NCBI RefSeq assembly: GCF_000969885.1
Contig: NZ_CP009501.1
Coordinates: 1,736,001-1,800,000 of the forward strand
Direction of reading: 5' to 3'
DNA: 64,000 bases
Source of the DNA: Methanosarcina thermophila TM-1
Lineage (GTDB): Archaea > Halobacteriota > Methanosarcinia > Methanosarcinales > Methanosarcinaceae
Positions 46,226-55,048 of the stretch are shown in pieces (the first letter of the stretch is position 1; each line of letters starts with the position of its first letter). The notes beneath the pieces were generated by a model. The model ran no database searches, had not been told where the DNA came from, and saw only the letters and a list, made by a program, of their open reading frames with translations. A program made the translations under genes and the position numbers.

Positions 46226-47646
46226 AGCATTACTGTTTTAAGTTCAAGGTATTCGGAAAGGGCATCAGGTCCGTTTTCTTTTCCGATTCCGCTGTCCCTT
46301 GTACCACCGAAAGGAACCTCTGGAGCGACCTTAAGATGCTGATTTAGCCAGATAATTCCTGCATTCAGCCTCTCACATCCTATACGTGCTCTATCAATAT
46401 TCTTTGTCCAGATAGATGCTCCAAGCCCGTAACATGTATTGTTTGCTTTCTCAATTGCTTCATCGAGGTCTTTTACCCGGACTACAGGCAGAACCGGGCC
46501 AAACACTTCCTCATTTAAAAGCCTGGATTCCTCTGACACATCTACAACAAGCGTGGGCCCAAAGAAATATCCCTTACTATAGTCGCCGCCCTCTGGAACC
46601 CTGCCCCCTGTGACTATCCTTCCTTCTTCCTTTTCTTCGACTTCTGCAACAAGCTCTTTTATATACTCCCACTGCCTGCGGTTGTTAAGAGGTCCCATAT
46701 CAACATTTTCATGCAGTCCATTCCCAACTCTTAAATTCCGGATGCCAGCCTCAAGCTTTTTTATGAATTCGTCAGCTACGGATTCGAAAACAAATAATCT
46801 TTTTACGGCAGTACAGGTCTGTCCGCAATTGTAAAATCTTCCTCGAAGGGCTCCTGCAACTGCAGCCTCAAGGTTTGCATCATCACAGACAAGCATAGGA
46901 TCGCTTCCTCCAAGCTCAAGTGTTACTTTTTTCATTCCACTGGCTGCAAGTTCAGCTACACGCTTACCAGTTCCGGTTTCTCCGGTAAAAGAAATTCTTT
47001 TTACTTTACGGTTCTTAATCAGGGATTCTCCTACAACCTCACCAGGACCTGTAACGATATTGAGCACACCCGCAGGCAAACCTGCTTCACTGAGGATAGA
47101 AGACAGGGTGAGGTTAGTAAGGGGAGTGCTGCTTGCAGGTTTCAGAACAAGTGTATTCCCGGTGATCAGGGCAGGGCTTATCTTCCACGCCATAATAAGG
47201 GCAGGCATATTCCAGGGAATTATAGCGGAACAGACTCCAAGAGGTTTCTTCACGGTAAAAGCATATCCGCTTTGATGGATCGGGATAAAACCTCCGTGGA
47301 AACTGCTCGCAAGCCCGCAATAATATTCAAGGACATTTGCAAAACCTTCTATCTCGTTTTTAGCTTCGGTAAGGGGTTTTCCCTGCTCCCTGGTGAGCAG
47401 GACGGCAAGTTCATCCTTTCTCTCTCTTACAATTCCCGCAGCCCTGTAAAGTATTCCAGCTCTCTGCTGCGGAGATGTGGAAGCCCAATCACTAAAGGCT
47501 GACCATGCAGCTTCAACAGCCATTTCCGCATCTTCTTCAGTGCCTCTTGGAACCCGGTCAATAAGCTCACCTGTCGCCGGGTTTATAATATCAGAAAACT
47601 CATGACTGCATGCTTCCACAGCTTTTCCGCCAATCTGCATTTTCAT
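46216..47646 (-). CDS. NAD(P)-dependent aldehyde dehydrogenase
   Basis: 476 residues of the aldehyde dehydrogenase superfamily. The catalytic Cys lies in FYNCGQTCTAVKR, and the general-base Glu in VTLELGGSDPML; the coenzyme loop is FTGETGTGKRV. C-terminal GIGKENG and EVFGPVLPVV are also typical. Possible substrates are lactaldehyde (the CofA step of F420 synthesis) or succinic semialdehyde; the family is too broad to decide. I use the ATG at 47646; the open frame runs to 47664. Confidence 0.88.
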   Translation of the reverse strand: MKMQIGGKAVEACSHEFSDIINPATGELIDRVPRGTEEDAEMAVEAAWSAFSDWASTSPQQRAGILYRAAGIVRERKDELAVLLTREQGKPLTEAKNEIEGFANVLEYYCGLASSFHGGFIPIHQSGYAFTVKKPLGVCSAIIPWNMPALIMAWKISPALITGNTLVLKPASSTPLTNLTLSSILSEAGLPAGVLNIVTGPGEVVGESLIKNRKVKRISFTGETGTGKRVAELAASGMKKVTLELGGSDPMLVCDDANLEAAVAGALRGRFYNCGQTCTAVKRLFVFESVADEFIKKLEAGIRNLRVGNGLHENVDMGPLNNRRQWEYIKELVAEVEEKEEGRIVTGGRVPEGGDYSKGYFFGPTLVVDVSEESRLLNEEVFGPVLPVVRVKDLDEAIEKANNTCYGLGASIWTKNIDRARIGCERLNAGIIWLNQHLKVAPEVPFGGTRDSGIGKENGPDALSEYLELKTVMLKT

Positions 47647-47740
47647 GTTTATCACTATCTGCAAAGCCCTATTTTAAGATAACAAGAGGAATCGGTAACG
47701 TTAAATCGGAGAAAATCACAAGCTGTATTTCGGTCACTAT

Positions 47741-48943
47741 TTAGAAATACCCAACACCTCTGCTGTGCATAGCTTTTTTCCCATGTAATAAATAATACAA
47801 TAGCAAGCACACTACCGCAAAAACTGCCATGAGCATGTATATTCCTCTGTAACCAGTAAAGGGAATGATAAATCCAACCATCAAAGGCCCAATTCCCATT
47901 CCTATGTCTGCAAACGCAAAATATGTTGAGTTTGCCAATCCCATACGGTGTTGTGGAGTTATTTTAACAGAAATTGCCTGAGTACTGGACTGTATAGCTC
48001 CAAATCCAAGCCCTATCAAGGCTGCGGCTAACAAAAGTGTATAACCGTGATGAGTTTGGCTAAATAGCATCATTCCAGCCGTAAATATTAGAATCGCCGG
48101 GTACATGATTGCATTTTCACCTTTGGAGTCAAACAGTCGACCAATAATTGGTCTTGAAAATAAAATTACTGTGGCATATACTATGAAAAAGAAGCTGGCT
48201 GCATCCACGAGATGAATTTCCCTGGAGTACACTTCAAGGAAGGACACAACACTCGAATAACAGCTGAAAATAAGCATACAAACAACTGAAATTGGAATTA
48301 CCCTGGGTTCAAAGAAGTTGTTAAATTTGAATTCCTTCATTTTTTCCAGCTGTTCTTTTGTTAATTTTATTTCATGTAAGGATGATAAAAATGGCAGAAT
48401 CACAAGACTGATTGCTGAGGCAACTGCGCAGGTAGCAAAAATTGTGGCGAAACTGCCATGCTGGCTAATTAACATACCTAAAAAGGGACCGATAGCGGTT
48501 GCGAGTATCTGACTCAATCCGAAATAGGCAATCCCTTCACCTTTCCTCCCTACAGGAATAATATGTGCAACGACTGTAGCTGCTGCTGTAGTAGTAATGC
48601 CAAATCCCATGCCATGAAGAAAGCGGACAGCAAACAGAAGAAAAATATTATTGACCCTAAAATATAATAGCGTCATAATTAAGCTTAAAATAATTCCCGC
48701 ATAAAGGGTCTTCTTATGACCGATTTGTCCGATCCATTTTCCGACAAGCAGACGTGCGATAAGTCCGCCAATAATGAATATACTGGCAGAAAAGCCCGCT
48801 TCACCTGGGGATGAATTAAATCTACTCATCGCATATCCAGACATAACTATCATTAATAAGTAAAAAGTTAAGGCAGCTAGAAAATTTTCAACAAAAACGA
48901 TTACAAAATCATTAGTCCATAATCTTGTTTTTTTTGAATTCAT
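47741..48943 (-). CDS. Major facilitator superfamily transporter
   Basis: 400 residues with 12 predicted membrane helices. The loop after helix 2 has the MFS motif GKWIGQIGHKKTL, and the second half shows GRLFDSKGENA as its counterpart. Helix 5 has VGRKGEGIAYFGLSQILATA, as in drug or sugar exporters. Substrate unknown. ATG at 48943. A TATA-like box at 49006-49020 lies upstream. Confidence 0.88.
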   Translation of the reverse strand: MNSKKTRLWTNDFVIVFVENFLAALTFYLLMIVMSGYAMSRFNSSPGEAGFSASIFIIGGLIARLLVGKWIGQIGHKKTLYAGIILSLIMTLLYFRVNNIFLLFAVRFLHGMGFGITTTAAATVVAHIIPVGRKGEGIAYFGLSQILATAIGPFLGMLISQHGSFATIFATCAVASAISLVILPFLSSLHEIKLTKEQLEKMKEFKFNNFFEPRVIPISVVCMLIFSCYSSVVSFLEVYSREIHLVDAASFFFIVYATVILFSRPIIGRLFDSKGENAIMYPAILIFTAGMMLFSQTHHGYTLLLAAALIGLGFGAIQSSTQAISVKITPQHRMGLANSTYFAFADIGMGIGPLMVGFIIPFTGYRGIYMLMAVFAVVCLLLYYLLHGKKAMHSRGVGYF

Positions 48944-49737
48944 GATGTCTCATTATGTCTCCTTTTTCTTTTGAAGAATTCTTAGGATATTAGTGAAACG
49001 CACCACTTTATATGTATTTAAAAAACCATAATCGAATTTGGAGAGCTAGCATGCTGGTTTATCGTATATGTTTGGTGGAAAACCAGACCAGAAGCTGTTT
49101 CAATCTAGCCTTTTTTCATATGTTGAACTATTCTAAGAGAACTGTTCTCGAACACTATTCTCAACTGTTCTCAGAGAACTATTCTAAAAGTAATATGTTT
49201 GAATTAGTTACATTATGAAACAAATTTGGTCTTTATACATTTTTAGCGTATATAGTAGTTACTGATGAAATCGAATCAGGATACGAATTAGCGGGACAAG
49301 AATTAGCAAAACTGAACACAAAGTAGCAAAAACCTGAATACGAACGGGTACTGAGGGAATAGTAAATAATGAAGGCTTGCTACAAGCTTCAAGAAAGAAT
49401 TCAATCATTTAAAATTTAAAAAAGATAAAATCGGAAGAAAAAGAAAATTTATTCCATACGATAAAAATATAAACCTCTTTACAAAATACATATTATTAAA
49501 ATAAATATTATCGGCACTTATGTCAGGTAAATAAAAGTTGGGGAAATAGGAATACCGACTGCAAAAGTAGTTGGAAGATTTCAATAGCCTCTCGGAAACG
49601 ACATTAACCTTTAGTTGTCTCTCCGAGCTAATAAAAGGCTTAGATTTTGGATACAGGTTTATATTTAAAAGTGCACCTCAAGAAAGTGGGGCTTTAGAAG
49701 TGCACGTTAAACGACCGATTTTAAAGGGAAGAGAGCA
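48944..49737. promoter_or_regulatory. Divergent spacer with paired palindromes
   Basis: Upstream of the MFS gene, 49137-49149 (GAGAACTGTTCTC) and 49167-49179 (GTTCTCAGAGAAC) are two perfect 13-bp palindromes with centres 30 bp apart. Variants of GAACTATTCT lie around them. A TATA-like stretch at 49006-49020 serves the MFS gene. The rest of the spacer, to the DUF2298 gene at 49738, is AT-rich, with no supported gene; a 68-codon ORF at 49012-49218 is doubtful. Confidence 0.5.
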
Positions 49738-51906
49738 GTGCTAGAGTATTTTAACGTGATTTTGTGGTTTGCATTTATAGAAGTACTGGGCTTGATCTCC
49801 ACCCCTCTTGCCGGAATAATTGGGAACAGGCTTGCTGACAGAGGCTATTCTGCAGCCAGAACTCTGGGAATAGTGCTTGTTACTTACATTGCCTGGTTTT
49901 TTTCGTATATATGGGGCTTTAACCGGAGTACGATCCTGATTTCAGTCCTTTTGCTTTGCCTTATTTCGGGAATAGTTTATAGAAAACGAAGCATTTTACC
50001 AGAAAAGAAGGTAATCCTATCAAACGAGCTTGTATTCATAGCAGGATTTTTTTTCTTCCTGTTTATACGCATGCATCTCCCTGAGATTTACAGGCATGAA
50101 AAATTTATGGACTTTGCCTTTCTGAACGCAATGATGAGAACTGCTTCCTTTCCCCCAGCAGATCCCTGGTTTGCAGGTGGGTTCCTTGACTTTTACTACT
50201 ACCTGGGATACCTTTCAGTAGGAGTTCCGGGAAAATTACTTTCTGTCGAGCCGTCAATGCTTTTCAATCTGGCTATTGCACTCACTTTCGCTCTGGCTTT
50301 CAATCTCCTTTTCGGTTTAGGATATAATCTTTCTCATGGAAAAGCCAGGTACGGAGTCCTGACCGCCTCATTTGTGATTCTGCTCGGAAACCTGCAGGGA
50401 CTTAAAGAGTTCCTGAACCTGTATATTGTCAAACAGCCAATCTCAATGGGATACTACTGGAGCAGTTCGAGAGTTATCCCCTATACGATAAATGAATTTC
50501 CTTACTTCAGTTTCATACACGGGGACCTGCATTCCCATGTACTTGCAATTCCCTTCCAGCTGGTGGTACTTACTTTCCTTTTGAACATATATTTAAGAGA
50601 AGACAGTAAATGGGCCTTTGAAAACGTGCTAGCACTTCTGATTTTTTCAGTATCTCTTGGCTTCTTATTCCCTTCCAATTCCTGGGATTTCCCAGTATAT
50701 TTCAGCCTGACACTTGCAGTTATTTTTGCTTTTTACTGTGGGCGTTATATTCGCAATAAAAACTTATCCGGCTCCTTTACAGGCTTTTTGGGAACAATTT
50801 TTCTGGTTTCCGTTCTCAGCCTTCTTCCTTATTTGCCCTTTTACCTGACATTTAAACCCCAGGCTGCAGGTGGATTTGACTTTGTTCCTCCGGAACTTCG
50901 AACAACAATTAAAGAGTTTCTGATCCTGTTCAGCCTTTTCCTCTTTCTGACTTTTTCGTTCCTTATGACCAGGCTGGAATTCAGGCAAAAAGTACAATAT
51001 TTCATTCTGTGGATAGGAATTACTGCGATTCTCGCCAGTGAATTATCTATTCCTCTGCTTGTAATTCTTCTCCCTTTGTTTGCCCTCTCGCTGTATTCAT
51101 TCCTTAAAGATCTTCCGGAAAGGAGCAGTGCAGGATTTGTATTCTTTCTTATAGCAGCAGCTGCATTTGTAGCGCTTCTCTGTGAAGTTATTTTCCTTGA
51201 TGACCCTATTCAAGGGAAATTTGCTCGTATGAATACGGTTTTTAAATTTTATATGCATTTATGGATTTTTCTAGCTATTGCAGCTTCCTATTCATACTCT
51301 CAACTCTACCTTCGTTACAGGACATTATCCGGAAATATCTTTTTTTCGACTAACCGAGGTTATGGAAAAAAAGTCTGGATGGTCTCGCTTGTGCTCCTTG
51401 TTCTCTCATGCAGCGTTTTTCCTGTGGTAGCAACTGTCACAAGAATTGAAGATATGAATGCAAAACCTACTCTTGATGGCATGGAATATATGAAAGAACT
51501 GGACAGGGGAGATTATGACGCCATAAGATGGATGCAGGAAAATATCAAAGGTACTCCTGTAATTCTTGAGGCTTCCGATGATAACAGCAGTTATCAATAT
51601 ACCTCACGTGTCTCGGCAAATACCGGGCTTCCGACAGTTATTGGCTGGACAAGGCATGAGAGGTTCTGGGGAAGAGACCATGAAGAAATCAGGACAAGAG
51701 TTGAAGATGTAAATACCATTTACAGTACAGTCAGTGAAAAAAAAGCTCTTGAGCTTATAAATAAATATAACGTAAGCTATGTGTATATCGGTAAACTTGA
51801 AAGGCAAATGTATGACGTAAAGACGGATAAATTCGAAGATGAAACTTATTTTGAACCGGTTTACCAGGGCTCAGTCCGGATTTATAAGGTAAAAAACAAG
51901 TTCTGA
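49738..51906 (+). CDS. DUF2298 membrane protein (archaeal 'YYY' family)
   Basis: 722 residues with about 12-15 membrane helices. The loop with PWFAGGFLDFYYYLGY and the EFPYFSFIHGDLHSHV segment are hallmarks of the family, which is related to GT-C glycosyltransferases. A C-terminal soluble part (residues about 580-722) follows. It probably transfers or processes lipid-linked sugars. The start is a GTG at 49738, preceded by GGGAAGAG. The GT2-flippase gene lies 125 bp downstream. Confidence 0.82.
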   Translation: MLEYFNVILWFAFIEVLGLISTPLAGIIGNRLADRGYSAARTLGIVLVTYIAWFFSYIWGFNRSTILISVLLLCLISGIVYRKRSILPEKKVILSNELVFIAGFFFFLFIRMHLPEIYRHEKFMDFAFLNAMMRTASFPPADPWFAGGFLDFYYYLGYLSVGVPGKLLSVEPSMLFNLAIALTFALAFNLLFGLGYNLSHGKARYGVLTASFVILLGNLQGLKEFLNLYIVKQPISMGYYWSSSRVIPYTINEFPYFSFIHGDLHSHVLAIPFQLVVLTFLLNIYLREDSKWAFENVLALLIFSVSLGFLFPSNSWDFPVYFSLTLAVIFAFYCGRYIRNKNLSGSFTGFLGTIFLVSVLSLLPYLPFYLTFKPQAAGGFDFVPPELRTTIKEFLILFSLFLFLTFSFLMTRLEFRQKVQYFILWIGITAILASELSIPLLVILLPLFALSLYSFLKDLPERSSAGFVFFLIAAAAFVALLCEVIFLDDPIQGKFARMNTVFKFYMHLWIFLAIAASYSYSQLYLRYRTLSGNIFFSTNRGYGKKVWMVSLVLLVLSCSVFPVVATVTRIEDMNAKPTLDGMEYMKELDRGDYDAIRWMQENIKGTPVILEASDDNSSYQYTSRVSANTGLPTVIGWTRHERFWGRDHEEIRTRVEDVNTIYSTVSEKKALELINKYNVSYVYIGKLERQMYDVKTDKFEDETYFEPVYQGSVRIYKVKNKF

Positions 51907-52031
51907 GAGTTTTCGGTTTTTAGGGGGAACCTTAAACTCTGACTCATATAAAAATCAAGATATACAAATCGTAAATTCGCTCCTAATACTGGAATGAAAA
52001 TAGAGGGGTTTTATCCATTACCAGCGTTTCG

Positions 52032-53756
52032 GTGGTTTTACCAGCTTATAACGAGGCAGCGAATATCGAAAAAGCTGTCTTTACTACAGCGGAAACACTT
52101 TTCAAAATAACTGATCATTTCGAGATCATTATAGCAGAGGACGGCAGCACAGATGGTACGGACGGAATAGCTTCCGAGCTCTCAGAGCAGTACACTTATG
52201 TTGTCCACCTGCACTCGGATAAGCGGCAGGGCAGAGGAAAAGCTCTGAGCAGGGCATTTAAAGCCGCTTCAGGAGAAGTCCTCTGCTATATTGATGTGGA
52301 TCTTGCAACGGATATGAAATATCTGGAAAAATTGATCAGGGCTGTGAGTAAGGATGAATATGATTTTGCCACAGGCTCGAGAATGATGCGTGAAAGCGAT
52401 GCAAAAAGGCCTTTTAAACGGGAGTTCGCAAGCAGGGGATATAATTTTCTGGTGAGAACCTTTTTGCATTCAAAGCTTTATGATCATCAATGTGGATTTA
52501 AGGCTTTCAGAAGAGAAGCTCTTTTTGAACTTCTCGACGAGATCGAGAATGAACACTGGTTCTGGGATACTGAAGTACTCGTAAGAGCCCAGCATAGAGG
52601 ATACAGGGTAATAGAGTTTCCTGTTTACTGGAGGCATGGAGGATCAAGCAAGGTTAATCTGGCAAAAGATGTCAAAGGAATGGGATCAGAGATATTCCGG
52701 CTCTGGCGGGAACTCTCATTCCCACTTATCGTTTCAGGAAAAGGGAAGGTGTTTCTTGCAACTTGCCTTGCGATTCTGATCCTTGCATTTGTTGCGACTT
52801 TTTTGGGCGTGTCCGATATTCTGGAAAATGTGAGAGCTGCCTCTTTCAGGACTCTGGCGTTTGCTTCTCTGGTGTACTGCATCTCCTGGCCTTTGAGGGG
52901 GGTGCGTTTTCAGCAGATCCTTAAAAGGCTCGGAAGCGAGTACGGACTTGGCTTTCTTATAGGCAGCATTTTTGTCAGCCAATCAGCAAACGTAGTTCTC
53001 CCTGCACGTATAGGAGATCTGAGCAGAATGTATATCCTGAAAAAAAGCAAGAATCTTGCCTTTACAACAAGTTTCTCCTCACTGACCGTAGAAAGGGTCT
53101 TTGATATAGTTGCAATTACTTCCATAGCAATACTTGCATCTTCAGGTGCAGCGTCCCGTTTTGAGCTTGCTCCGTGGATGAGCTCCCTGATAAAGCTATC
53201 CGGGCTTGCAGTAGTGCTTTTCTTTTCAATTCTTTTTATTGCATCTTTTAGGGAAAGCCACGCTAAAACAACACTGGAAAGAGAAAACTTCCAGAACGGG
53301 CTCTCTGGCAAGATAAAGGGTTTAGCATCAACTTTTCTTCACCAGATGAGCGTTGTTGCAGTGCGACCTGGCTCATTTCTGGCCGTAACCGCATCTTCTC
53401 TTCTTATATGGGGAATAGATATATTCACCTGCCTTCTGGTGCTTAAAGCTTTTCCGATAGCAGGAGTAGATGTTTCCTCAACGTACATGATATCTCTTAT
53501 TTTCCTGGCTGTAGCTCTCGGAAATATTGCAAAAACCTTCCCAATAACACCTGGTGCTATAGGAACATACGAAGTTGCTCTTACTGCAGTTTTTGCCCTT
53601 GGGGGGATCGAGCCGAAAATAGGGTTTACGGTTGCCGTGCTTGATCATATTATAAAAAATTCAATTACTTTGATTGGAGGCGGTTTTGCCCTCTCGGGAC
53701 TCGGTTTGAGGTGGAAAGAAGTACTTTGCACGGATAAGGATATTTTGAAAGGATAA
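52032..53756 (+). CDS. Glycosyltransferase family 2 fused to a flippase-like membrane domain
   Basis: 574 residues. Residues 1-235 are a GT-A glycosyltransferase of the dolichyl-phosphate mannose/glucose synthase type: VLPAYNEAANI, AEDGSTDGTDG, IDVDLATDMKYLE with the metal-binding acidic motif, and WFWDTEVLVRA. Residues 245-570 form about eight membrane helices of the lysylphosphatidylglycerol synthase-like/UPF0104 family (SANVVLPARIGDLSRMY). One polypeptide might both charge and position a polyprenyl sugar. The first likely strand (ITSVSV) lies upstream of GTG 52032, so the true start may be an ATT at 52017. Confidence 0.8.
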   Translation: MVLPAYNEAANIEKAVFTTAETLFKITDHFEIIIAEDGSTDGTDGIASELSEQYTYVVHLHSDKRQGRGKALSRAFKAASGEVLCYIDVDLATDMKYLEKLIRAVSKDEYDFATGSRMMRESDAKRPFKREFASRGYNFLVRTFLHSKLYDHQCGFKAFRREALFELLDEIENEHWFWDTEVLVRAQHRGYRVIEFPVYWRHGGSSKVNLAKDVKGMGSEIFRLWRELSFPLIVSGKGKVFLATCLAILILAFVATFLGVSDILENVRAASFRTLAFASLVYCISWPLRGVRFQQILKRLGSEYGLGFLIGSIFVSQSANVVLPARIGDLSRMYILKKSKNLAFTTSFSSLTVERVFDIVAITSIAILASSGAASRFELAPWMSSLIKLSGLAVVLFFSILFIASFRESHAKTTLERENFQNGLSGKIKGLASTFLHQMSVVAVRPGSFLAVTASSLLIWGIDIFTCLLVLKAFPIAGVDVSSTYMISLIFLAVALGNIAKTFPITPGAIGTYEVALTAVFALGGIEPKIGFTVAVLDHIIKNSITLIGGGFALSGLGLRWKEVLCTDKDILKG

Positions 53757-53795
53757 AATAGGATAAATTCAGGATAGCGTGAGCTGAGTCTTGCC

Positions 53796-54146
53796 GTGCA
53801 TACAGCAATCAGTGAAGATGTGGAAGAAATTGTCAGCCTGTTTAAGGTGCTTGCAGACCCGCCACGCCTCAGGATTCTCAGGGCTCTTGAAGTCCAGAGC
53901 CTCTGTGTCTGTGTCCTTGTAGAGTGCACGGATCAAAAGCATTCAGCACTTTCCTATCATCTTAAGCTGTTAAAAGAAGCAGACCAGGTAGACACTCGAA
54001 GAGAACGCAGTTTCCAGATCCACTACCTCACGGAGTTCGGGTACTTACTCCTGAAGCACATTGAAAAATATTTTGAAAAAAACTTGAATTGGAAAAATGG
54101 GGAGGAATTATATCTCTTTGAAATTTCCCTCCATTTAGGGGCATAA
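53796..54146 (+). CDS. ArsR-family transcriptional regulator
   Basis: 116 residues with a winged-helix fold: LFKVLADPPRLRILRALEVQSLCVCVLV, the recognition helix SALSYHLKLLKEADQV, and the wing DTRRERSFQIHYL. The CVC and a third Cys nearby (VECTDQ) are candidates for metal or metalloid binding. The start is a GTG at 53796. Its target is not obvious; the 3' neighbour on the minus strand is nikR. Confidence 0.85.
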   Translation: MHTAISEDVEEIVSLFKVLADPPRLRILRALEVQSLCVCVLVECTDQKHSALSYHLKLLKEADQVDTRRERSFQIHYLTEFGYLLLKHIEKYFEKNLNWKNGEELYLFEISLHLGA

Positions 54147-54226
54147 TTCTCTCTGAAACGCTTTCCTCTTCTCTTGTCTGATTCTCTTTACTGCTTCGAG
54201 TGTTAGTCCTGCTCTGCCAGGTAAGG

Positions 54227-54652
54227 TCAGATTTTTTCGTTTGACGCTACCGTTGTAAGCTTTGAGAACTTTACCCCTTTGAGAGCCATTATAGCTTCAG
54301 CAAGCTCCTTAATCTCTTCACCGTCTCCATCCAGAACGACTACTTCAAAGCAGTTATCGTGATCAAGGTGGATATGCACTGAGGATTTTATCAGGTGAGA
54401 GTAGTTGTGCTGGATGTCTGCAAGGGCATTTGAAAGCCCTCTTTTGGTGTGATCATAAATAACCGCAACCGTTCCGACACGGTGACCTTTAATATCACCC
54501 ATCCATTCGTAATAGGAAATATAACTCCTGATAGCGTCCCTTATGCCTTCCGAACGGGAAGAATAACCTCTTTTCTCGATAATCTCATCAAATTTACTCA
54601 GAAGGGTATCGGGAAGGGAAACCCCTATCCTCATCAATTCTGTTTCCATCAT
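54227..54652 (-). CDS. nikR: Nickel-responsive regulator NikR
   Basis: 141-residue repressor: an N-terminal ribbon-helix-helix domain ([32 protein letters not shown]) and a C-terminal ACT-like metal domain. Ni ligands HIHLDHDNC match the H87, H89, C95 pattern, and the His in YSHLI matches H76. The hydrogenase operon at the left end needs nickel, so it is a candidate target. A dyad upstream of its own start (54685-54711) suggests autoregulation. Confidence 0.94.
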   Translation of the reverse strand: MMETELMRIGVSLPDTLLSKFDEIIEKRGYSSRSEGIRDAIRSYISYYEWMGDIKGHRVGTVAVIYDHTKRGLSNALADIQHNYSHLIKSSVHIHLDHDNCFEVVVLDGDGEEIKELAEAIMALKGVKFSKLTTVASNEKI

Positions 54653-55048
54653 ATCACCAGGTAATCTTGGATTTGTCTACAAGATAATACTTTAGCATAT
54701 TGTAAGTATTACTATATATGTTTTTTTCACTTAGCCACTAATATAAAAGAGTTGATTAAAAGATTATTATTCTTCAGTAATATTAATCTTTGGGAACGAT
54801 TTACATTTGCCATCGGGAAAACGGATAAGTTCGTTCATTAAGAAGAAATAATATAAAAATACAAAAAAAAGTGAAAGAAAGTCTTAATCAGCTTTTTGTT
54901 AAACAAGACTTTCAGAAAATTGTATTGAACATACATTCCCGCATAAGTATATCTGGCAGTGTAGATGTAATTTTCCGGCTTAAACGCAATTTTCTTCTGA
55001 ACGTAATTGTCTGTATGAAAAGAACCTGCCACTCATGCAGTTGCGCTG
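54653..55048. promoter_or_regulatory. nikR upstream region with dyad; hairpin at the F390 synthetase 3' end
   Basis: TAATACTT (54685-54692) and AAGTATTA (54704-54711) form a perfect 8-bp dyad with an 11-bp spacer. It sits directly downstream of a minus-strand TATA-like box (54712-54720, ACTATATATG), where a repressor would block initiation. At 54878-54914, GAAAGTCTT and AAGACTTTC form a 9-bp stem that may terminate the minus-strand F390-synthetase transcript. A plus-strand ORF at 54871-55074 overlaps that gene and looks spurious. Confidence 0.55.

Noticed and set aside
49012..49218. 68-codon plus-strand ORF upstream of the MFS gene
   Set aside because: Low-complexity sequence built partly from the GAACTATTCT palindromes; no ribosome-binding site and no family.
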